Of a stretch of DNA of 64,000 nucleotides, positions 33,892 through 43,069 are shown piece by piece (position 1 is the first letter of the stretch; each line of letters opens with the position of its first letter). The stretch comes from Paracoccus zhejiangensis (lineage in GTDB: Bacteria > Pseudomonadota > Alphaproteobacteria > Rhodobacterales > Rhodobacteraceae), in NCBI RefSeq assembly GCF_002847445.1, contig NZ_CP025430.1, forward strand, positions 2,790,001 through 2,854,000, written 5' to 3'. The notes beneath the pieces were generated by a model. That model was not told the origin of the DNA. It ran no database searches and worked only from the letters and a program-made list of their open reading frames with translations. The position numbers were made by a program, and so were the translations under genes.

Positions 33892-35247
33892 ATGAAGAAA
33901 GTTCTCATGACGTCAGCCGCCGCCTTGGCGCTGACCATCACCGCAGCACACGCCCAAATGGTAATCGAACCGGGCAGCGATGACCGGATCAACTGGCAGA
34001 GCCTCGAGGATTTCAAGGCCGCCCATACTGGGCTCGAGGGGCAGACCCTCAGCATCATGGCGCCCTGGCTCGGCCCTGACCAGGAGCTGTTCACCTCGCT
34101 CCTGCCCTATTTCGAGGAAGCGACCGGGGTGAAGGTGAACTATTCCGGTTCGGCCACCTTCGAGCAGCAGATCGTCATCGACAGCGAGGCCGGCTCGCCC
34201 CCCGATATTGCGGTCTTCCCGCAGCCCGGCCTGGCCGCTGACCTTGCCAAGAAGGGCCGTCTGAAGCCGCTGCGCGAGGACATCACCCCCTGGCTGCAGG
34301 AAAACTATGCCGCCGGCGACAGCTGGATCCGCTTCAGCACCTATCCCGGACCGGACGGGGCCGAGCATCTGTATGTCTTCCCCTACAAGGCCGACGTGAA
34401 ATCGCTGGTCTGGTATGTGCCGGAAAACTTCGAGGATGCGGGCTACGAGATCCCCGAGACTTACGAGGATCTGAAGGCGCTGACCGAACAGATCGCCGCA
34501 GATGGGGAAACCCCCTGGTGCATCGGTCTGGCCGCGGGCGGCGCGACCGGCTGGCCGGCGACCGACTGGGTCGAGGACCTGATGCTGCGCACCGCCACGC
34601 CCGAGGACTATGACGCCTGGACCACCAACGCGATGCCGTTCAACGATCCCAAGGTGATCGCGGCCATCGACGAATTCGGCTGGTTCGCCAAGACCGATGG
34701 CTATGCCGCCGGCGGCACGGCGGGCGTCAGCTCGACCGACTTCCGCGACAGCCCCAAGGGCCTCTTCGAGACGCCGCCGGCCTGCTACATGCACCATCAG
34801 GCCAGCTTCATCCCCTCGTTCTTCCCGGAGGGAACCGAGGTGGGCGTGGATGCGGACTTCTTCTACTTCCCGGCCCCGGCCGATGGCAGCATGGGCCAGC
34901 CGGTTCTGGGCGGTGGCACCCTGTTCGGGATGCTGACCGACAACCCGGCAGCGCAGGCCTTCATCGACTACCTTCAGACCCCCGCCGCGCATGAGATCTG
35001 GATGACCCAGAGCGGTTTCCTGACCCCCTACAAGGCGGTCAATGCCGAGGCCTATGGCGACGACACGCAGCGCAAGCTTGGCGACATCCTGCTGAACGCG
35101 ACCACCTTCCGCTTTGACGGTTCGGACCTGATGCCGGCGGCGATCGGCGCGGGCGCCTTCTGGACGGCGATGGTCGACTATGTCGGCGGCGCCTCGGCCG
35201 AGGATGTGACGGCGGCCGTGCAGAATGCCTGGTCCACGCTGAACTAG
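33892..35247 (+). CDS. aglE: Alpha-glucoside ABC transporter binding protein AglE
   Basis: A 451-residue periplasmic binding protein for alpha-glucosides such as sucrose, maltose or trehalose. The ATG follows GGGAGGA and begins a signal peptide (MKKVLMTSAAALALTITAAHA). The mature protein shows LSIMAPWLGPDQELFTSLLP and DIAVFPQPGL, typical of AglE. It opens a complete aglEFGAK operon and is separated from aglF by a stem-loop, consistent with higher expression of the binding protein. Confidence 0.92.
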   Translation: MKKVLMTSAAALALTITAAHAQMVIEPGSDDRINWQSLEDFKAAHTGLEGQTLSIMAPWLGPDQELFTSLLPYFEEATGVKVNYSGSATFEQQIVIDSEAGSPPDIAVFPQPGLAADLAKKGRLKPLREDITPWLQENYAAGDSWIRFSTYPGPDGAEHLYVFPYKADVKSLVWYVPENFEDAGYEIPETYEDLKALTEQIAADGETPWCIGLAAGGATGWPATDWVEDLMLRTATPEDYDAWTTNAMPFNDPKVIAAIDEFGWFAKTDGYAAGGTAGVSSTDFRDSPKGLFETPPACYMHHQASFIPSFFPEGTEVGVDADFFYFPAPADGSMGQPVLGGGTLFGMLTDNPAAQAFIDYLQTPAAHEIWMTQSGFLTPYKAVNAEAYGDDTQRKLGDILLNATTFRFDGSDLMPAAIGAGAFWTAMVDYVGGASAEDVTAAVQNAWSTLN

Positions 35248-35276
35248 CGCTCCGACACCACGCACAAAGAAAAGGG

Positions 35277-35296
35277 CGGCCCGCCGCGGCGGGCCG
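35277..35296 (+). terminator. Perfect 20-base palindrome between aglE and aglF
   Basis: A fully symmetric GC-only sequence with eight stem pairs around a four-base centre. It lies 30 bases after the aglE stop and 33 before aglF. With no T-run it is best read as an mRNA-stabilising or attenuating hairpin, parallel to the one at 6052-6079. Confidence 0.6.
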
Positions 35297-35328
35297 TCAC
35301 TGAACCCGGATAATCGGAGGGACGAGTG

Positions 35329-36321
35329 ATGGATCTGTTGTGGCTCGCCGTCAGCACCATCGTGATCGGCGTATTCGGCTGCGTCGCGTGGTTCTGGGGC
35401 TCGAACTGGATACTGGACGCGATCTACCCGCCGCGCGGACCCAATGCCGGGGACAATATCCGGCGCGCGAATGTCATCCGCCCCTGGCTGTTCCTTGGCC
35501 CCGCGATCCTGTTCCTGTCGCTTTACCTGGTCTATCCGGTGATCGGCAGTTTCTGGGCCTCGCTGCACAACGCCAGCGGCAGCCAGTTCGTCGGCGCGGA
35601 CAACTATGTCTGGCTGCTGGGCGATGCGAAATTCTGGGAATCGATGCGCAACAACCTGTTCTGGTTGCTGGTCGTTCCCGCCCTCTCGACCCTCTTTGGA
35701 TTGCTCGCCGCGCAGCTGACCGACCGGATCAAATGGGGCAGCATCGGCAAGTCGCTGATCTTCATGCCGATGGCGATCAGCTTCGTCGGCGCCGGCGTCA
35801 TCTGGAAATTCATCTACGAATATCGCGAGGAGGGTGAATCGCAGATCGGCCTGCTGAACGCCATCGTCACCTCGCTTGGCGGCGACCCGCAGGTCTGGCT
35901 GAACCTGATTCCGTGGAACAACTTCTTCCTGATGATCGTGCTCGTGTGGATCCAGACCGGCTTTGCGATGGTGATCCTGTCGGCTGCGCTGCGCGGCATT
36001 CCCGAGGAAACCATCGAAGCCGCCATTCTGGACGGCGCATCGCCGATGCAGGTCTTCTTCAAGATCAAGGTGCCGCAGATCATGGGCACCATCGCCGTGG
36101 TCTGGACCACCATCACCATCACCGTGCTGAAGGTCTTCGACATCGTCTTCGTCATGACCAACGGTCAATACGGCACGCAGGTTCTGGCGAACTACATGTA
36201 TGACTGGGCGTTCCGGGCCAACGATGCCGGGCGCGGCTCGGCCATCGTCATCGTGCTGATGCTGCTCGTCACCCCGATCATGATCTGGAACATCGTAAAC
36301 CTGCGCAAGGAGGCCCGCTGA
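35329..36321 (+). CDS. aglF: Alpha-glucoside ABC transporter permease AglF
   Basis: The 330-residue inner-membrane permease has an additional N-terminal helix (MDLLWLAVSTIVIGVFGCVAW), followed by the standard six helices and the EAA loop (IPEETIEAAILDGASPMQVFFKI). The ATG at 35329 is preceded by GGAGG; a GTG one codon earlier is the alternative. It pairs with AglG to form the channel. Its stop overlaps the aglG start (TGATG). Confidence 0.93.
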   Translation: MDLLWLAVSTIVIGVFGCVAWFWGSNWILDAIYPPRGPNAGDNIRRANVIRPWLFLGPAILFLSLYLVYPVIGSFWASLHNASGSQFVGADNYVWLLGDAKFWESMRNNLFWLLVVPALSTLFGLLAAQLTDRIKWGSIGKSLIFMPMAISFVGAGVIWKFIYEYREEGESQIGLLNAIVTSLGGDPQVWLNLIPWNNFFLMIVLVWIQTGFAMVILSAALRGIPEETIEAAILDGASPMQVFFKIKVPQIMGTIAVVWTTITITVLKVFDIVFVMTNGQYGTQVLANYMYDWAFRANDAGRGSAIVIVLMLLVTPIMIWNIVNLRKEAR

Positions 36322-37448
36322 TGGAAGGCATGGCAGGACAGAAATCCTCGCTGACCTGGTCGGTCAACATCGCCGCGCTTCTGCTGGTGATCCTCTGGAC
36401 CATCCCGACCTTCGGCCTGTTCGTCTCGTCGTTCCGCGATCGCGACCAGATCTCGACCTCGGGCTGGTGGAAATCCTTCTCGGCGCAGGAGCAGACGGGC
36501 TTCGTCCGCACCGGCACCGATGATGACGCGACCCAGGATGGCGGCCTCTATGTGCTGGAAGGTTCGCTGGTCACCGAGGGTCAGGACCTGATCGGCTGGG
36601 GCACCTCGGCCCGCCGGCCGGCTGAATTCGCGCCCGGCAGCAGCCAGACCATCGAGGATGGCTGGGAGCTGACGGTGAACGAAGATGGCAGCTATCGCCT
36701 GACCTCGCCCACCCCCTTCGAGATGAGCCGTGGCGAGCGGATCTTCACCACCACCACCGCCCCGGCGAAATTCACCACCGCCAACTATACGCGGGTGCTG
36801 ACGGCGGACGGGATCGGCCGCGCCTTCATCAACACCGCGACCGTGACCATCCCGGCGACGATCATCCCGATCCTGATCGCGGCCTTTGCCGCCTATGCGC
36901 TGGCCTGGATGCGTTTCCCCGGTCGCGCGCTGATCATGGCGGTCGTGGTCGGGCTTCTGGTCGTGCCGCTGCAGGTGGCGCTGATCCCGCTTCTGCGCTT
37001 TCACAACGAGATCGGCATCGGCAAGGGCTATCTGGGCATCTGGCTCGCGCATACCGGCTTCGGCCTGCCATTGGCGATCTATCTCTTGCGCAGCTACATG
37101 GCAGGCTTGCCGCGCGAAGTGATCGAATCCGCCCGCGTCGACGGCGCGACCGAGTTCCAGATCTTCCGCAAGATCATCCTGCCGCTTTCCTTCCCGGCGC
37201 TGGCCTCGTTCTCGATCTTCCAGTTCCTCTGGACCTGGAACGACCTGCTGGTCGCCACCGTGTTCCTTGGCAACACCGATGAACAGCGGGTGATGACTGC
37301 GGCCCTGCGCGAGATGATGGGGTCGCGCGGCGGCGAATGGGAAATCCTGGCGACGTCGGCCTTCATCAGCATCTCGGTGCCGCTGATCGTCTTCTTCGCC
37401 ATGCAACGTTACCTGGTCCGCGGATTGCTGGCCGGATCGGTCAAGTAA
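36321..37448 (+). CDS. aglG: Alpha-glucoside ABC transporter permease AglG
   Basis: At 375 residues this MalG-like permease is longer than usual because a periplasmic insert of roughly 100 residues (about 45-150, DRDQISTSGWW to TTANYTRVL) follows the first helix. That insert is typical for AglG. The EAA loop is LPREVIESARVDGATEFQIFRKI. It works with AglF, AglE and AglK and is translationally coupled to aglF. Confidence 0.93.
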   Translation: MEGMAGQKSSLTWSVNIAALLLVILWTIPTFGLFVSSFRDRDQISTSGWWKSFSAQEQTGFVRTGTDDDATQDGGLYVLEGSLVTEGQDLIGWGTSARRPAEFAPGSSQTIEDGWELTVNEDGSYRLTSPTPFEMSRGERIFTTTTAPAKFTTANYTRVLTADGIGRAFINTATVTIPATIIPILIAAFAAYALAWMRFPGRALIMAVVVGLLVVPLQVALIPLLRFHNEIGIGKGYLGIWLAHTGFGLPLAIYLLRSYMAGLPREVIESARVDGATEFQIFRKIILPLSFPALASFSIFQFLWTWNDLLVATVFLGNTDEQRVMTAALREMMGSRGGEWEILATSAFISISVPLIVFFAMQRYLVRGLLAGSVK

Positions 37449-37459
37449 GGACAATCAAG

Positions 37460-39001
37460 TTGACGAAGACGACGAATGACTGGTGGAAGGGCGCGGTGAT
37501 CTATCAGATCTACCCGCGCAGCTTCCAGGACACGACGGATGACGGCCGGGGCGATCTCGCAGGGATCGCGCAGCGGCTGGACCATGTCGCGTCGCTGGGT
37601 GTGGATGCGATCTGGATCTCGCCCTTCTTCACCAGTCCCATGAAGGATTTCGGCTATGATGTCAGCGATTATCGCGGCATCGACCCGCAATTCGGGACCA
37701 TGGCGGATTTCGACCGGGTGATCGCCCGTGCCCACGAGCTGGGGCTGAAGGTGCTGATCGACCTGGTGCTGTCGCACACCTCGGACCAGCATCCGTGGTT
37801 CCACGAAAGCAAATCCTCGCGCGATAATGCCAAGGCCGACTGGTATGTCTGGGCCGATCCGAAGCCCGATGGCACCGGGCCGACCAACTGGCTGTCGATC
37901 TTTGGCGGCAGCGCCTGGCAGTGGAACCCCAAGCGCGAGCAGTATTACCTGCACAACTTCCTGAAGGAACAGCCCGACCTGAACTTCCACAACCCGGATG
38001 TGCAGGAGGCGCTGGTCGACGTGGCCCGCTTCTGGCTGGAACGGGGCGTCGACGGCTTCCGGCTGGATACGATCAACTTCTATACCCATGACGCGCAGCT
38101 GCGCGACAATCCGGGCCTGCCGCCCGAGCAGCGGCGGGCGGATACCGCGCCAGCTGTGAACCCCTACAACCACCAGAGCCACAAGTTCGACAAGTCGCAG
38201 CCCGAGAACCTGGTCTTCCTGAAGAAGCTGCGGGCGGTCATGGACGAATACGGCGCCGCCGCCGTCGGCGAGATCGGCGACAGCGAACGAGCCTGGGAGC
38301 TCTTGGAGGAATATACCCGCGGCAAGAACGGCGTGCAGATGTCCTATGTCTTCGACTTCCTGTCGGGCGAGGATCTGACCGCCGGCCGCATCGTCGAGGT
38401 CTTCGACGAGAAAGCGCGTCGCGCCCCCGATGGCTGGCCCTGCTGGGCCTTTTCCAACCATGACGTGGTCCGCCACATGTCGCGCTGGAACCTGAACCCC
38501 GCCGCCGCCAAGGCCTATGCAACGGTGCTGATGGCGCTGCAGGGCTCCGTCTGCCTCTACCAGGGCGAGGAATTGGGCCTGCCCGAGGCCGATATCGCCT
38601 ATGAGGACCTGCAGGACCCCTATGGCATCGAATTCTGGCCCGAGTTCAAGGGCCGCGACGGCTGCCGCACGCCGATGGCCTGGGAGGCCAAGGCCAATGA
38701 CTATGCCGGCTTCTCGACGGTGAAGCCGTGGCTACCGGTGCCCGAGGCGCATCGCGCGCTGGCGGTCAGCGAGCAGGAGGATGACCCGGATTCGCTGCTG
38801 AACCACTACCGCTGGTCGATCGGCCTGCGGCAGAAGCATCCGGCGCTGCGCATCGGCGATCAGACCGCGATGAAGGCCGAGGGTTCGGTCCTGTCCTTCC
38901 GCCGCGCGGCGGGCGAGGACAAGCTGCAGATCCGCGCGAACCTGTCGAACAAACCTGCGGCGGGGCTGGCGCCCTGGCAGGTCGAGATTAACGAGGGATA
39001 G
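37460..39001 (+). CDS. aglA: Cytoplasmic alpha-glucosidase AglA (GH13)
   Basis: The 513-residue glycoside hydrolase family 13 enzyme releases glucose from imported alpha-glucosides. Conserved regions are DLVLSHTSDQHPW (region I), GVDGFRLDTINF with the Asp nucleophile (II), AVGEIGDSE with the acid/base Glu (III) and FSNHDVVRHMSRW (IV). It has no signal peptide. No ATG is available at the family start; the frame begins with TTG at 37460 (MTKTTNDWWKGAVIYQIYP), nine bases after AAGGA. It lies between the permease and ATPase genes as in rhizobial agl operons. Confidence 0.93.
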   Translation: MTKTTNDWWKGAVIYQIYPRSFQDTTDDGRGDLAGIAQRLDHVASLGVDAIWISPFFTSPMKDFGYDVSDYRGIDPQFGTMADFDRVIARAHELGLKVLIDLVLSHTSDQHPWFHESKSSRDNAKADWYVWADPKPDGTGPTNWLSIFGGSAWQWNPKREQYYLHNFLKEQPDLNFHNPDVQEALVDVARFWLERGVDGFRLDTINFYTHDAQLRDNPGLPPEQRRADTAPAVNPYNHQSHKFDKSQPENLVFLKKLRAVMDEYGAAAVGEIGDSERAWELLEEYTRGKNGVQMSYVFDFLSGEDLTAGRIVEVFDEKARRAPDGWPCWAFSNHDVVRHMSRWNLNPAAAKAYATVLMALQGSVCLYQGEELGLPEADIAYEDLQDPYGIEFWPEFKGRDGCRTPMAWEAKANDYAGFSTVKPWLPVPEAHRALAVSEQEDDPDSLLNHYRWSIGLRQKHPALRIGDQTAMKAEGSVLSFRRAAGEDKLQIRANLSNKPAAGLAPWQVEINEG

Positions 39002-39016
39002 AGGAGGGGGAGGCTC

Positions 39017-40111
39017 ATGGCTGATCTGAATTTGAAGGATGTCGCCAAATCCTATGGCGACGTGCATGTCCTTCGGAACATCAATCTGGACATCAAGTCC
39101 GGCGAGTTCATCGTCTTCGTCGGCCCGTCCGGCTGCGGCAAGTCAACGCTGCTGAGGATGATCGCCGGGCTGGAGCAGATCACCGGCGGCACGCTGAAGA
39201 TCGATGGCGGGGTGATGAACGACATCCCACCCAGCCAGCGCGGCATCGCCATGGTGTTCCAGTCCTATGCGCTTTACCCGCATATGACCGTGCGGGACAA
39301 CATGGCCTTCGCGCTGAAGATCGCCGGCAAGTCCAAGGCCGAGATCCAGGAAGCAACCGACCGCGCCGGCAAGATGCTGCAGCTGACCCCCTATCTGGAC
39401 CGTCTGCCCAAGGCCCTGTCCGGCGGCCAGCGCCAGCGCGTCGCCATCGGCCGCTCGATCGTGCGCGACCCCAAGGTCTATCTCTTCGACGAGCCATTGT
39501 CGAACCTCGATGCCGCCCTGCGCGTCGCCACGCGGATCGAGATCGCCCAGCTGAAGGCCTCGATGCCCGACCGGACGATGATCTACGTGACCCATGACCA
39601 GACCGAGGCCATGACCCTTGCCGACCGCATCGTGGTGCTGGCCGGTGGCGGCATCGCCCAGGTCGGCGCCCCGCTGGAGCTCTATGAGCGGCCGATGACC
39701 GAATTCGTCGCCCAGTTCATCGGCAGCCCGGCGATGAACCTGCTGCCCGGCAAGGTGGTCCAGACCGGCCAGGTCACCACCGTCCAGCTGGATGGCGGCG
39801 GCATCGCCCATGCGGCCATCCCAACCCAGCCCGGCGACGAGGGAATGCGCGTCAACGTGGGTGTGCGCCCCGAGGACATGGTCGAAACCGACGGCGATGT
39901 TCTGTTCGAGGGCCAGGTCGATCTCAGCGAGGCCCTGGGCGAGGTGACGCTGCATTACTTCGGCACCAATCAGCCCGACGGCAAGGCCCCGGTCGTCGCC
40001 AAGCTGCCCGGCATCCATCGCGACATGGGCGGCAAGACCGTACGCCTGACCGCCGCGCCCGAGAAGCTGCACCTGTTCCATGATGGCCGGTCGCTGCTCT
40101 ATCGTCACTGA
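39017..40111 (+). CDS. aglK: Alpha-glucoside ABC transporter ATP-binding protein AglK
   Basis: This 364-residue MalK-type ATPase contains Walker [12 protein letters not shown], signature [14 protein letters not shown], Walker [14 protein letters not shown] and the switch His in [17 protein letters not shown]-terminal regulatory domain follows ([10 protein letters not shown]). A strong ribosome-binding site (GAGGGGGAGG) precedes the ATG. It is the last gene of aglEFGAK and is followed by a strong terminator. Confidence 0.95.
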   Translation: MADLNLKDVAKSYGDVHVLRNINLDIKSGEFIVFVGPSGCGKSTLLRMIAGLEQITGGTLKIDGGVMNDIPPSQRGIAMVFQSYALYPHMTVRDNMAFALKIAGKSKAEIQEATDRAGKMLQLTPYLDRLPKALSGGQRQRVAIGRSIVRDPKVYLFDEPLSNLDAALRVATRIEIAQLKASMPDRTMIYVTHDQTEAMTLADRIVVLAGGGIAQVGAPLELYERPMTEFVAQFIGSPAMNLLPGKVVQTGQVTTVQLDGGGIAHAAIPTQPGDEGMRVNVGVRPEDMVETDGDVLFEGQVDLSEALGEVTLHYFGTNQPDGKAPVVAKLPGIHRDMGGKTVRLTAAPEKLHLFHDGRSLLYRH

Positions 40112-40129
40112 TTCCGGCCCAGACGGCAG

Positions 40130-40163
40130 AAGGCCCGCCGGCTTGCAGCCGGCGGGCCTTCTT
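40130..40163. terminator. Bidirectional terminator between aglK and the RTX-like gene
   Basis: A perfect 13-bp stem (starting AAGGCCCGCCGGC) with a five-base loop is followed by CTTCTTGT. It starts 18 bases after aglK and lies 21 bases from the stop of the convergent RTX-like gene. Its A-rich left flank provides T residues on the other strand, so it probably serves both. Confidence 0.85.
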
Positions 40164-40183
40164 GTAGGCGCTGAAAAGCGGGA

Positions 40184-41227
40184 TCAGGTAAAGATGAAGT
40201 CTGAGCTGTCGAGGTCCGCGGAATGCAACGAGCGGTCGGTATCTCGCAGCTCGAAGCTGAGGGACGAATCGGCAAGCGCCACCCGGACGCGACCAGCACC
40301 CAGATCGGTGAGGGTCAGATCGTCCATGCTGTCGGCACCCCACTGGCTGATATCCAGCTGGTCAATCCCGTCCTCGTAGTCGCGGACCAGATCACTGCGC
40401 GTGTCGAAGCTGACGAAGACGAACTTGTCCGCCCCGGCACCGCCCCACATCTGGTCATAGCCGTCGCCGCCGTTCAGTACATCAGCGCCGTTATCGCCAT
40501 AGAGCGTGTCGGACCCGATATTACCGAACAGGCGATCATCCCCGCCGCCGCCATGAATTTCGTCAGCGTTGCCAAGCCCGGCCAGATTGTTGTCCTGCTG
40601 ATCGCCGACCAGCGTGTCCTGGGCATTCGTCCCGCGGATATTCTGGAAATCAAAGAAATGCTGGGTTACGCCCCTTACGGTGAAGGTGCCATTGCCAAGG
40701 GCGTCGTCATCCATGATGACCACGGCTCCACCATCTCTGGTCTGGGCCCCACGGACGAGATCGCCCAGATTCAGCCAGTTCGTGCCGCCATTGCCGAAAT
40801 GCAGCGCATATTCGTTCACTGTCACCGACACATTATCGAAGCCGGTCGAGTATTCATGCAGCGGGGTGCCAGCATAGATAAAATCAGTGGCGTCCACCGT
40901 GATTTGACCGACATCATACATAGGACTGACATCGACGTAGTGACTGCCATCCGCAGTGGAGATTTTGATCTTGGTCGCATCAATCTCAGTGATGACGAGC
41001 TGGTCAAAACTGGTCACGCCCCAGCCGCTCAGATCAATGAGGTCGCTACCGTCCTGAAAGTCACGAAACAACTTCAGGTCGCCGTCATTTCCGGGCGTGT
41101 AGATATCTTTCCCCGGCCCGCCATGGACGACGTCGAACCCGTCATAACTGTAGATCCAGTCCGAAGCGTCAGTTCCGTAGATGGCCTCGTAACTGATGGT
41201 GTTGTTGGTACCGTCGATTCTGTTCAT
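40184..41227 (-). CDS. RTX-like calcium-binding protein
   Basis: A 347-residue acidic protein with haemolysin-type calcium-binding nonapeptides around residues 205-265 (GNADEIHGGGGDDRLFGNIGSDTLYGDNGADVLNGGDG) and a weaker repeat near the N-terminus. The C-terminus (DRSLHSADLDSSDFIF) resembles type I secretion signals of RTX proteins, and there is no Sec signal peptide. No secretion ABC/HlyD genes or toxin domain are seen nearby. Codon usage is visibly AT-richer than its neighbours, suggesting transfer. The start ATG follows GGAGG. Confidence 0.82.
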   Translation of the reverse strand: MNRIDGTNNTISYEAIYGTDASDWIYSYDGFDVVHGGPGKDIYTPGNDGDLKLFRDFQDGSDLIDLSGWGVTSFDQLVITEIDATKIKISTADGSHYVDVSPMYDVGQITVDATDFIYAGTPLHEYSTGFDNVSVTVNEYALHFGNGGTNWLNLGDLVRGAQTRDGGAVVIMDDDALGNGTFTVRGVTQHFFDFQNIRGTNAQDTLVGDQQDNNLAGLGNADEIHGGGGDDRLFGNIGSDTLYGDNGADVLNGGDGYDQMWGGAGADKFVFVSFDTRSDLVRDYEDGIDQLDISQWGADSMDDLTLTDLGAGRVRVALADSSLSFELRDTDRSLHSADLDSSDFIFT

Positions 41228-41439
41228 GCGTTAACCTCCACGCGTTAAAACTGTCACTGCATCGCCAGGATCAGGCGGATCAGGGGGAACGATTAAGGCC
41301 CCGTTTCGACTGATGAATCGACTTCGATACTAAGGTTCGTTAAACTGCTCTCGACAGTGGTCCTTTTGGACAGGTGCGAATCGCGCGGCTGCGGTCGGAT
41401 ATCGATCTGCGGGGCGATTTTTCATGTCCATTGTGCGGC

Positions 41440-41464
41440 CCCGATCATCGGCCTATAGATCGGG
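41440..41464. promoter_or_regulatory. Stem-loop in the argC leader, in a 258-base gene-free space
   Basis: CCCGATC and GATCGGG flank an 11-base loop just before the argC ribosome-binding site (AAGGAGGA, 41473-41480). The whole space 41228-41485 is AT-richer than its surroundings. It also contains two near-identical TTAACGC(G/A)TG sequences overlapping the RTX gene start. No other coding or RNA feature is evident. Confidence 0.35.
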
Positions 41465-41485
41465 CATTCAGAAGGAGGATGGGGC

Positions 41486-42403
41486 ATGGCCTATCAGGTG
41501 TTCATCGACGGCGAAGCAGGCACGACGGGTCTTCAGATCCGCGATCGTCTGGCGAATCGCGATGATATCCAACTGGTCCAGGTCGATCCCGCCCGCCGCA
41601 AGGAGCCCGAGGCCCGGCGCGAGGCCTTTGCCGCCGCCGATGTGGCGATCCTGTGCCTGCCCGACGATGCCGCCCGCGAGGCGGTGGCGCTGGCCGAGGG
41701 GCTGGATGTGCGGTTCATTGACGCATCCACGGCGCATCGTGTGGCCGATGGCTGGGTCTACGGCTTTGCCGAGGTCGCAGCCGGCGCCCGCGAGGCCATT
41801 GCCGCGGCCAAGAATGTCAGCAATCCGGGCTGCTATTCCACCGGTGCCATCGCCATCATCGCGCCGCTGGTTGCTGCCGGGCTGGTGGCGAAGGACGAGG
41901 CTTTGTCGATCATCGGCGTCAGCGGCTATACCGGCGGGGGCAAGGCGATGATTGCCGATTTCGACGCTGGCGAGGCGCCAGCGCATTTCATTTATGCGCT
42001 GGACCAGCATCACAAGCACCTGCCCGAGATCATCGCCCGCACCGGGCTGACCACGCGACCGGTGTTTTCACCGGCAGTCGGGAATTTCGCCCAGGGCATG
42101 GCGATCCAGCTGCCGCTGCAACTGGGCGGCGGGCGCAGCCTTGCGACTCTGCATCAGGCGCTGGCCGATCACTATGCGGGCGCACAATTCGTCCGCGTGG
42201 TGACGGCGGAAGAGGCGGGACCCCGCATCGTGCCGACCAAGCTCAATGACACCAACATGCTGGAAATCTCGGTCCATGGTGACGACGCCAATGGCTGCGC
42301 CAATGTCATCGCGGTGCTGGACAATCTGGGCAAGGGTGCCTCGGGCGCGGCGGTGCAGAACCTGAACATCATGCTGGGCGTGGACGAGGGCGCGGGGCTG
42401 TAA
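41486..42403 (+). CDS. argC: N-acetyl-gamma-glutamyl-phosphate reductase ArgC (short type)
   Basis: The 305-residue NADPH enzyme makes N-acetylglutamate semialdehyde in arginine biosynthesis. The N-terminal Rossmann motif is DGEAGTTGLQIRDRL, the catalytic cysteine lies in SNPGCYSTGAI and the substrate region is GVSGYTGGGKAMI. The length matches the shorter type 2 ArgC group. It is preceded by AAGGAGGA and followed by a terminator-like hairpin, so it is probably a single-gene unit. It sits between accessory blocks and has no link to methanol metabolism. Confidence 0.96.
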   Translation: MAYQVFIDGEAGTTGLQIRDRLANRDDIQLVQVDPARRKEPEARREAFAAADVAILCLPDDAAREAVALAEGLDVRFIDASTAHRVADGWVYGFAEVAAGAREAIAAAKNVSNPGCYSTGAIAIIAPLVAAGLVAKDEALSIIGVSGYTGGGKAMIADFDAGEAPAHFIYALDQHHKHLPEIIARTGLTTRPVFSPAVGNFAQGMAIQLPLQLGGGRSLATLHQALADHYAGAQFVRVVTAEEAGPRIVPTKLNDTNMLEISVHGDDANGCANVIAVLDNLGKGASGAAVQNLNIMLGVDEGAGL

Positions 42404-42415
42404 GCCGCACCCTCA

Positions 42416-42434
42416 GCGGGGGCGCTGCCCCCGC
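42416..42434 (+). terminator. Terminator-like hairpin after argC
   Basis: GCGGGGGC and GCCCCCGC, a perfect 8-bp stem with a three-base loop, start 13 bases after argC. No long T-run follows. It lies between convergent genes and overlaps the start of a repeat-like element. Confidence 0.6.
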
Positions 42435-42436
42435 CG

Positions 42437-42460
42437 CCCCCGGGATATTTCTGCCAAGAT
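42437..42460. repeat. Extragenic repeat-like element, copy 1
   Basis: The sequence starting CCCCCGGGATATTTCTGCC and ending AAGAT closely resembles 56169-56194 between gfa and flhA. Both copies follow a GC-rich hairpin after a stop codon. Similar GGGATATTT...AAGATGAA tails are common intergenic elements in Rhodobacteraceae genomes (from general knowledge; no genome search was possible). Confidence 0.4.
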
Positions 42461-42472
42461 GAAAACGGGACG

Positions 42473-43069
42473 TCAGTCCAGATGCGCGGCGATGGCGCGG
42501 GCCAGCGCGAAGGCGCGCTGTTCAAGGATCACCGGGCTTTCGCAGACATAGGTCAGGGATTGCTGGCGGTCGGTGAAGATGCGCTGATCCCAGTCCAGAG
42601 CCTCTTCCTCGGCATCGATGGCGTCGAAATCGGGCTCCGTGGCGGCCTCGAGCTCGGCCATCTTGGCCCGGCGATCCTCGATCATCTTCGCCAGATCGAC
42701 CTGTTTCTGGCCATAGCGGGCGATGCCTTCGATCATCGCGCTGCGTTCGGGTTCGATCTTGGCCAGGATCGCCTGCATCAGCGCGGTCAGCCTCGCATTA
42801 TCGGCTTCAGCGGCAAAATCGGCGATCAGCGGCTCGGCCTCTTCGATCGGCAGGCGGCGCTGTTCCAGTCGGGCGGCCAGCGCCGCGATTTCGGGGTCGC
42901 GGGACAGGGTGGTCGTCGCCTCGTCGGGCTGCGGCCCCGTCCACATCTGGCCGATGGACAGATGCGGCTGCTTGCGCTGGATGCAGGGCCATGTGGGATC
43001 GGTGCCCGAGGCGGCGAAGGCCGCAGGCGCGGCCCCCAGCATCAGGATCATGGCAATCACGCGCGTCAT
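42473..43069 (-). CDS. Secreted protein of unknown function in the quinoprotein ABC-exporter operon
   Basis: The 198-residue product begins with a signal peptide (MTRVIAMILMLGAAPAAFA) and continues SGTDPTWPCIQRKQPHLSIGQMWTGPQ. The rest is charged and helical, with coiled-coil character (LAKMIEDRRAKMAELEAATE), and a second Cys lies near LTYVCESP. I do not recognise a named family, though proteins starting DxxWPCxQRKxP accompany PQQ-associated ABC exporters. Its ATG overlaps the permease stop. The two cysteines may form a disulphide. Confidence 0.82.
   Translation of the reverse strand: MTRVIAMILMLGAAPAAFAASGTDPTWPCIQRKQPHLSIGQMWTGPQPDEATTTLSRDPEIAALAARLEQRRLPIEEAEPLIADFAAEADNARLTALMQAILAKIEPERSAMIEGIARYGQKQVDLAKMIEDRRAKMAELEAATEPDFDAIDAEEEALDWDQRIFTDRQQSLTYVCESPVILEQRAFALARAIAAHLD

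Noticed and set aside
33913..36168. 751-codon minus-strand open frame across aglE and aglF
   Set aside because: It runs antisense to aglE/aglF, which have signal peptide, EAA motif and ribosome-binding sites, and its translation shows only charged shadow sequence.
40130..40163. The strong palindrome after aglK as an attachment site or mobile element end
   Set aside because: A GC stem, short loop and T-rich tail between two convergent stops is a standard terminator. No integrase or target duplication is nearby.
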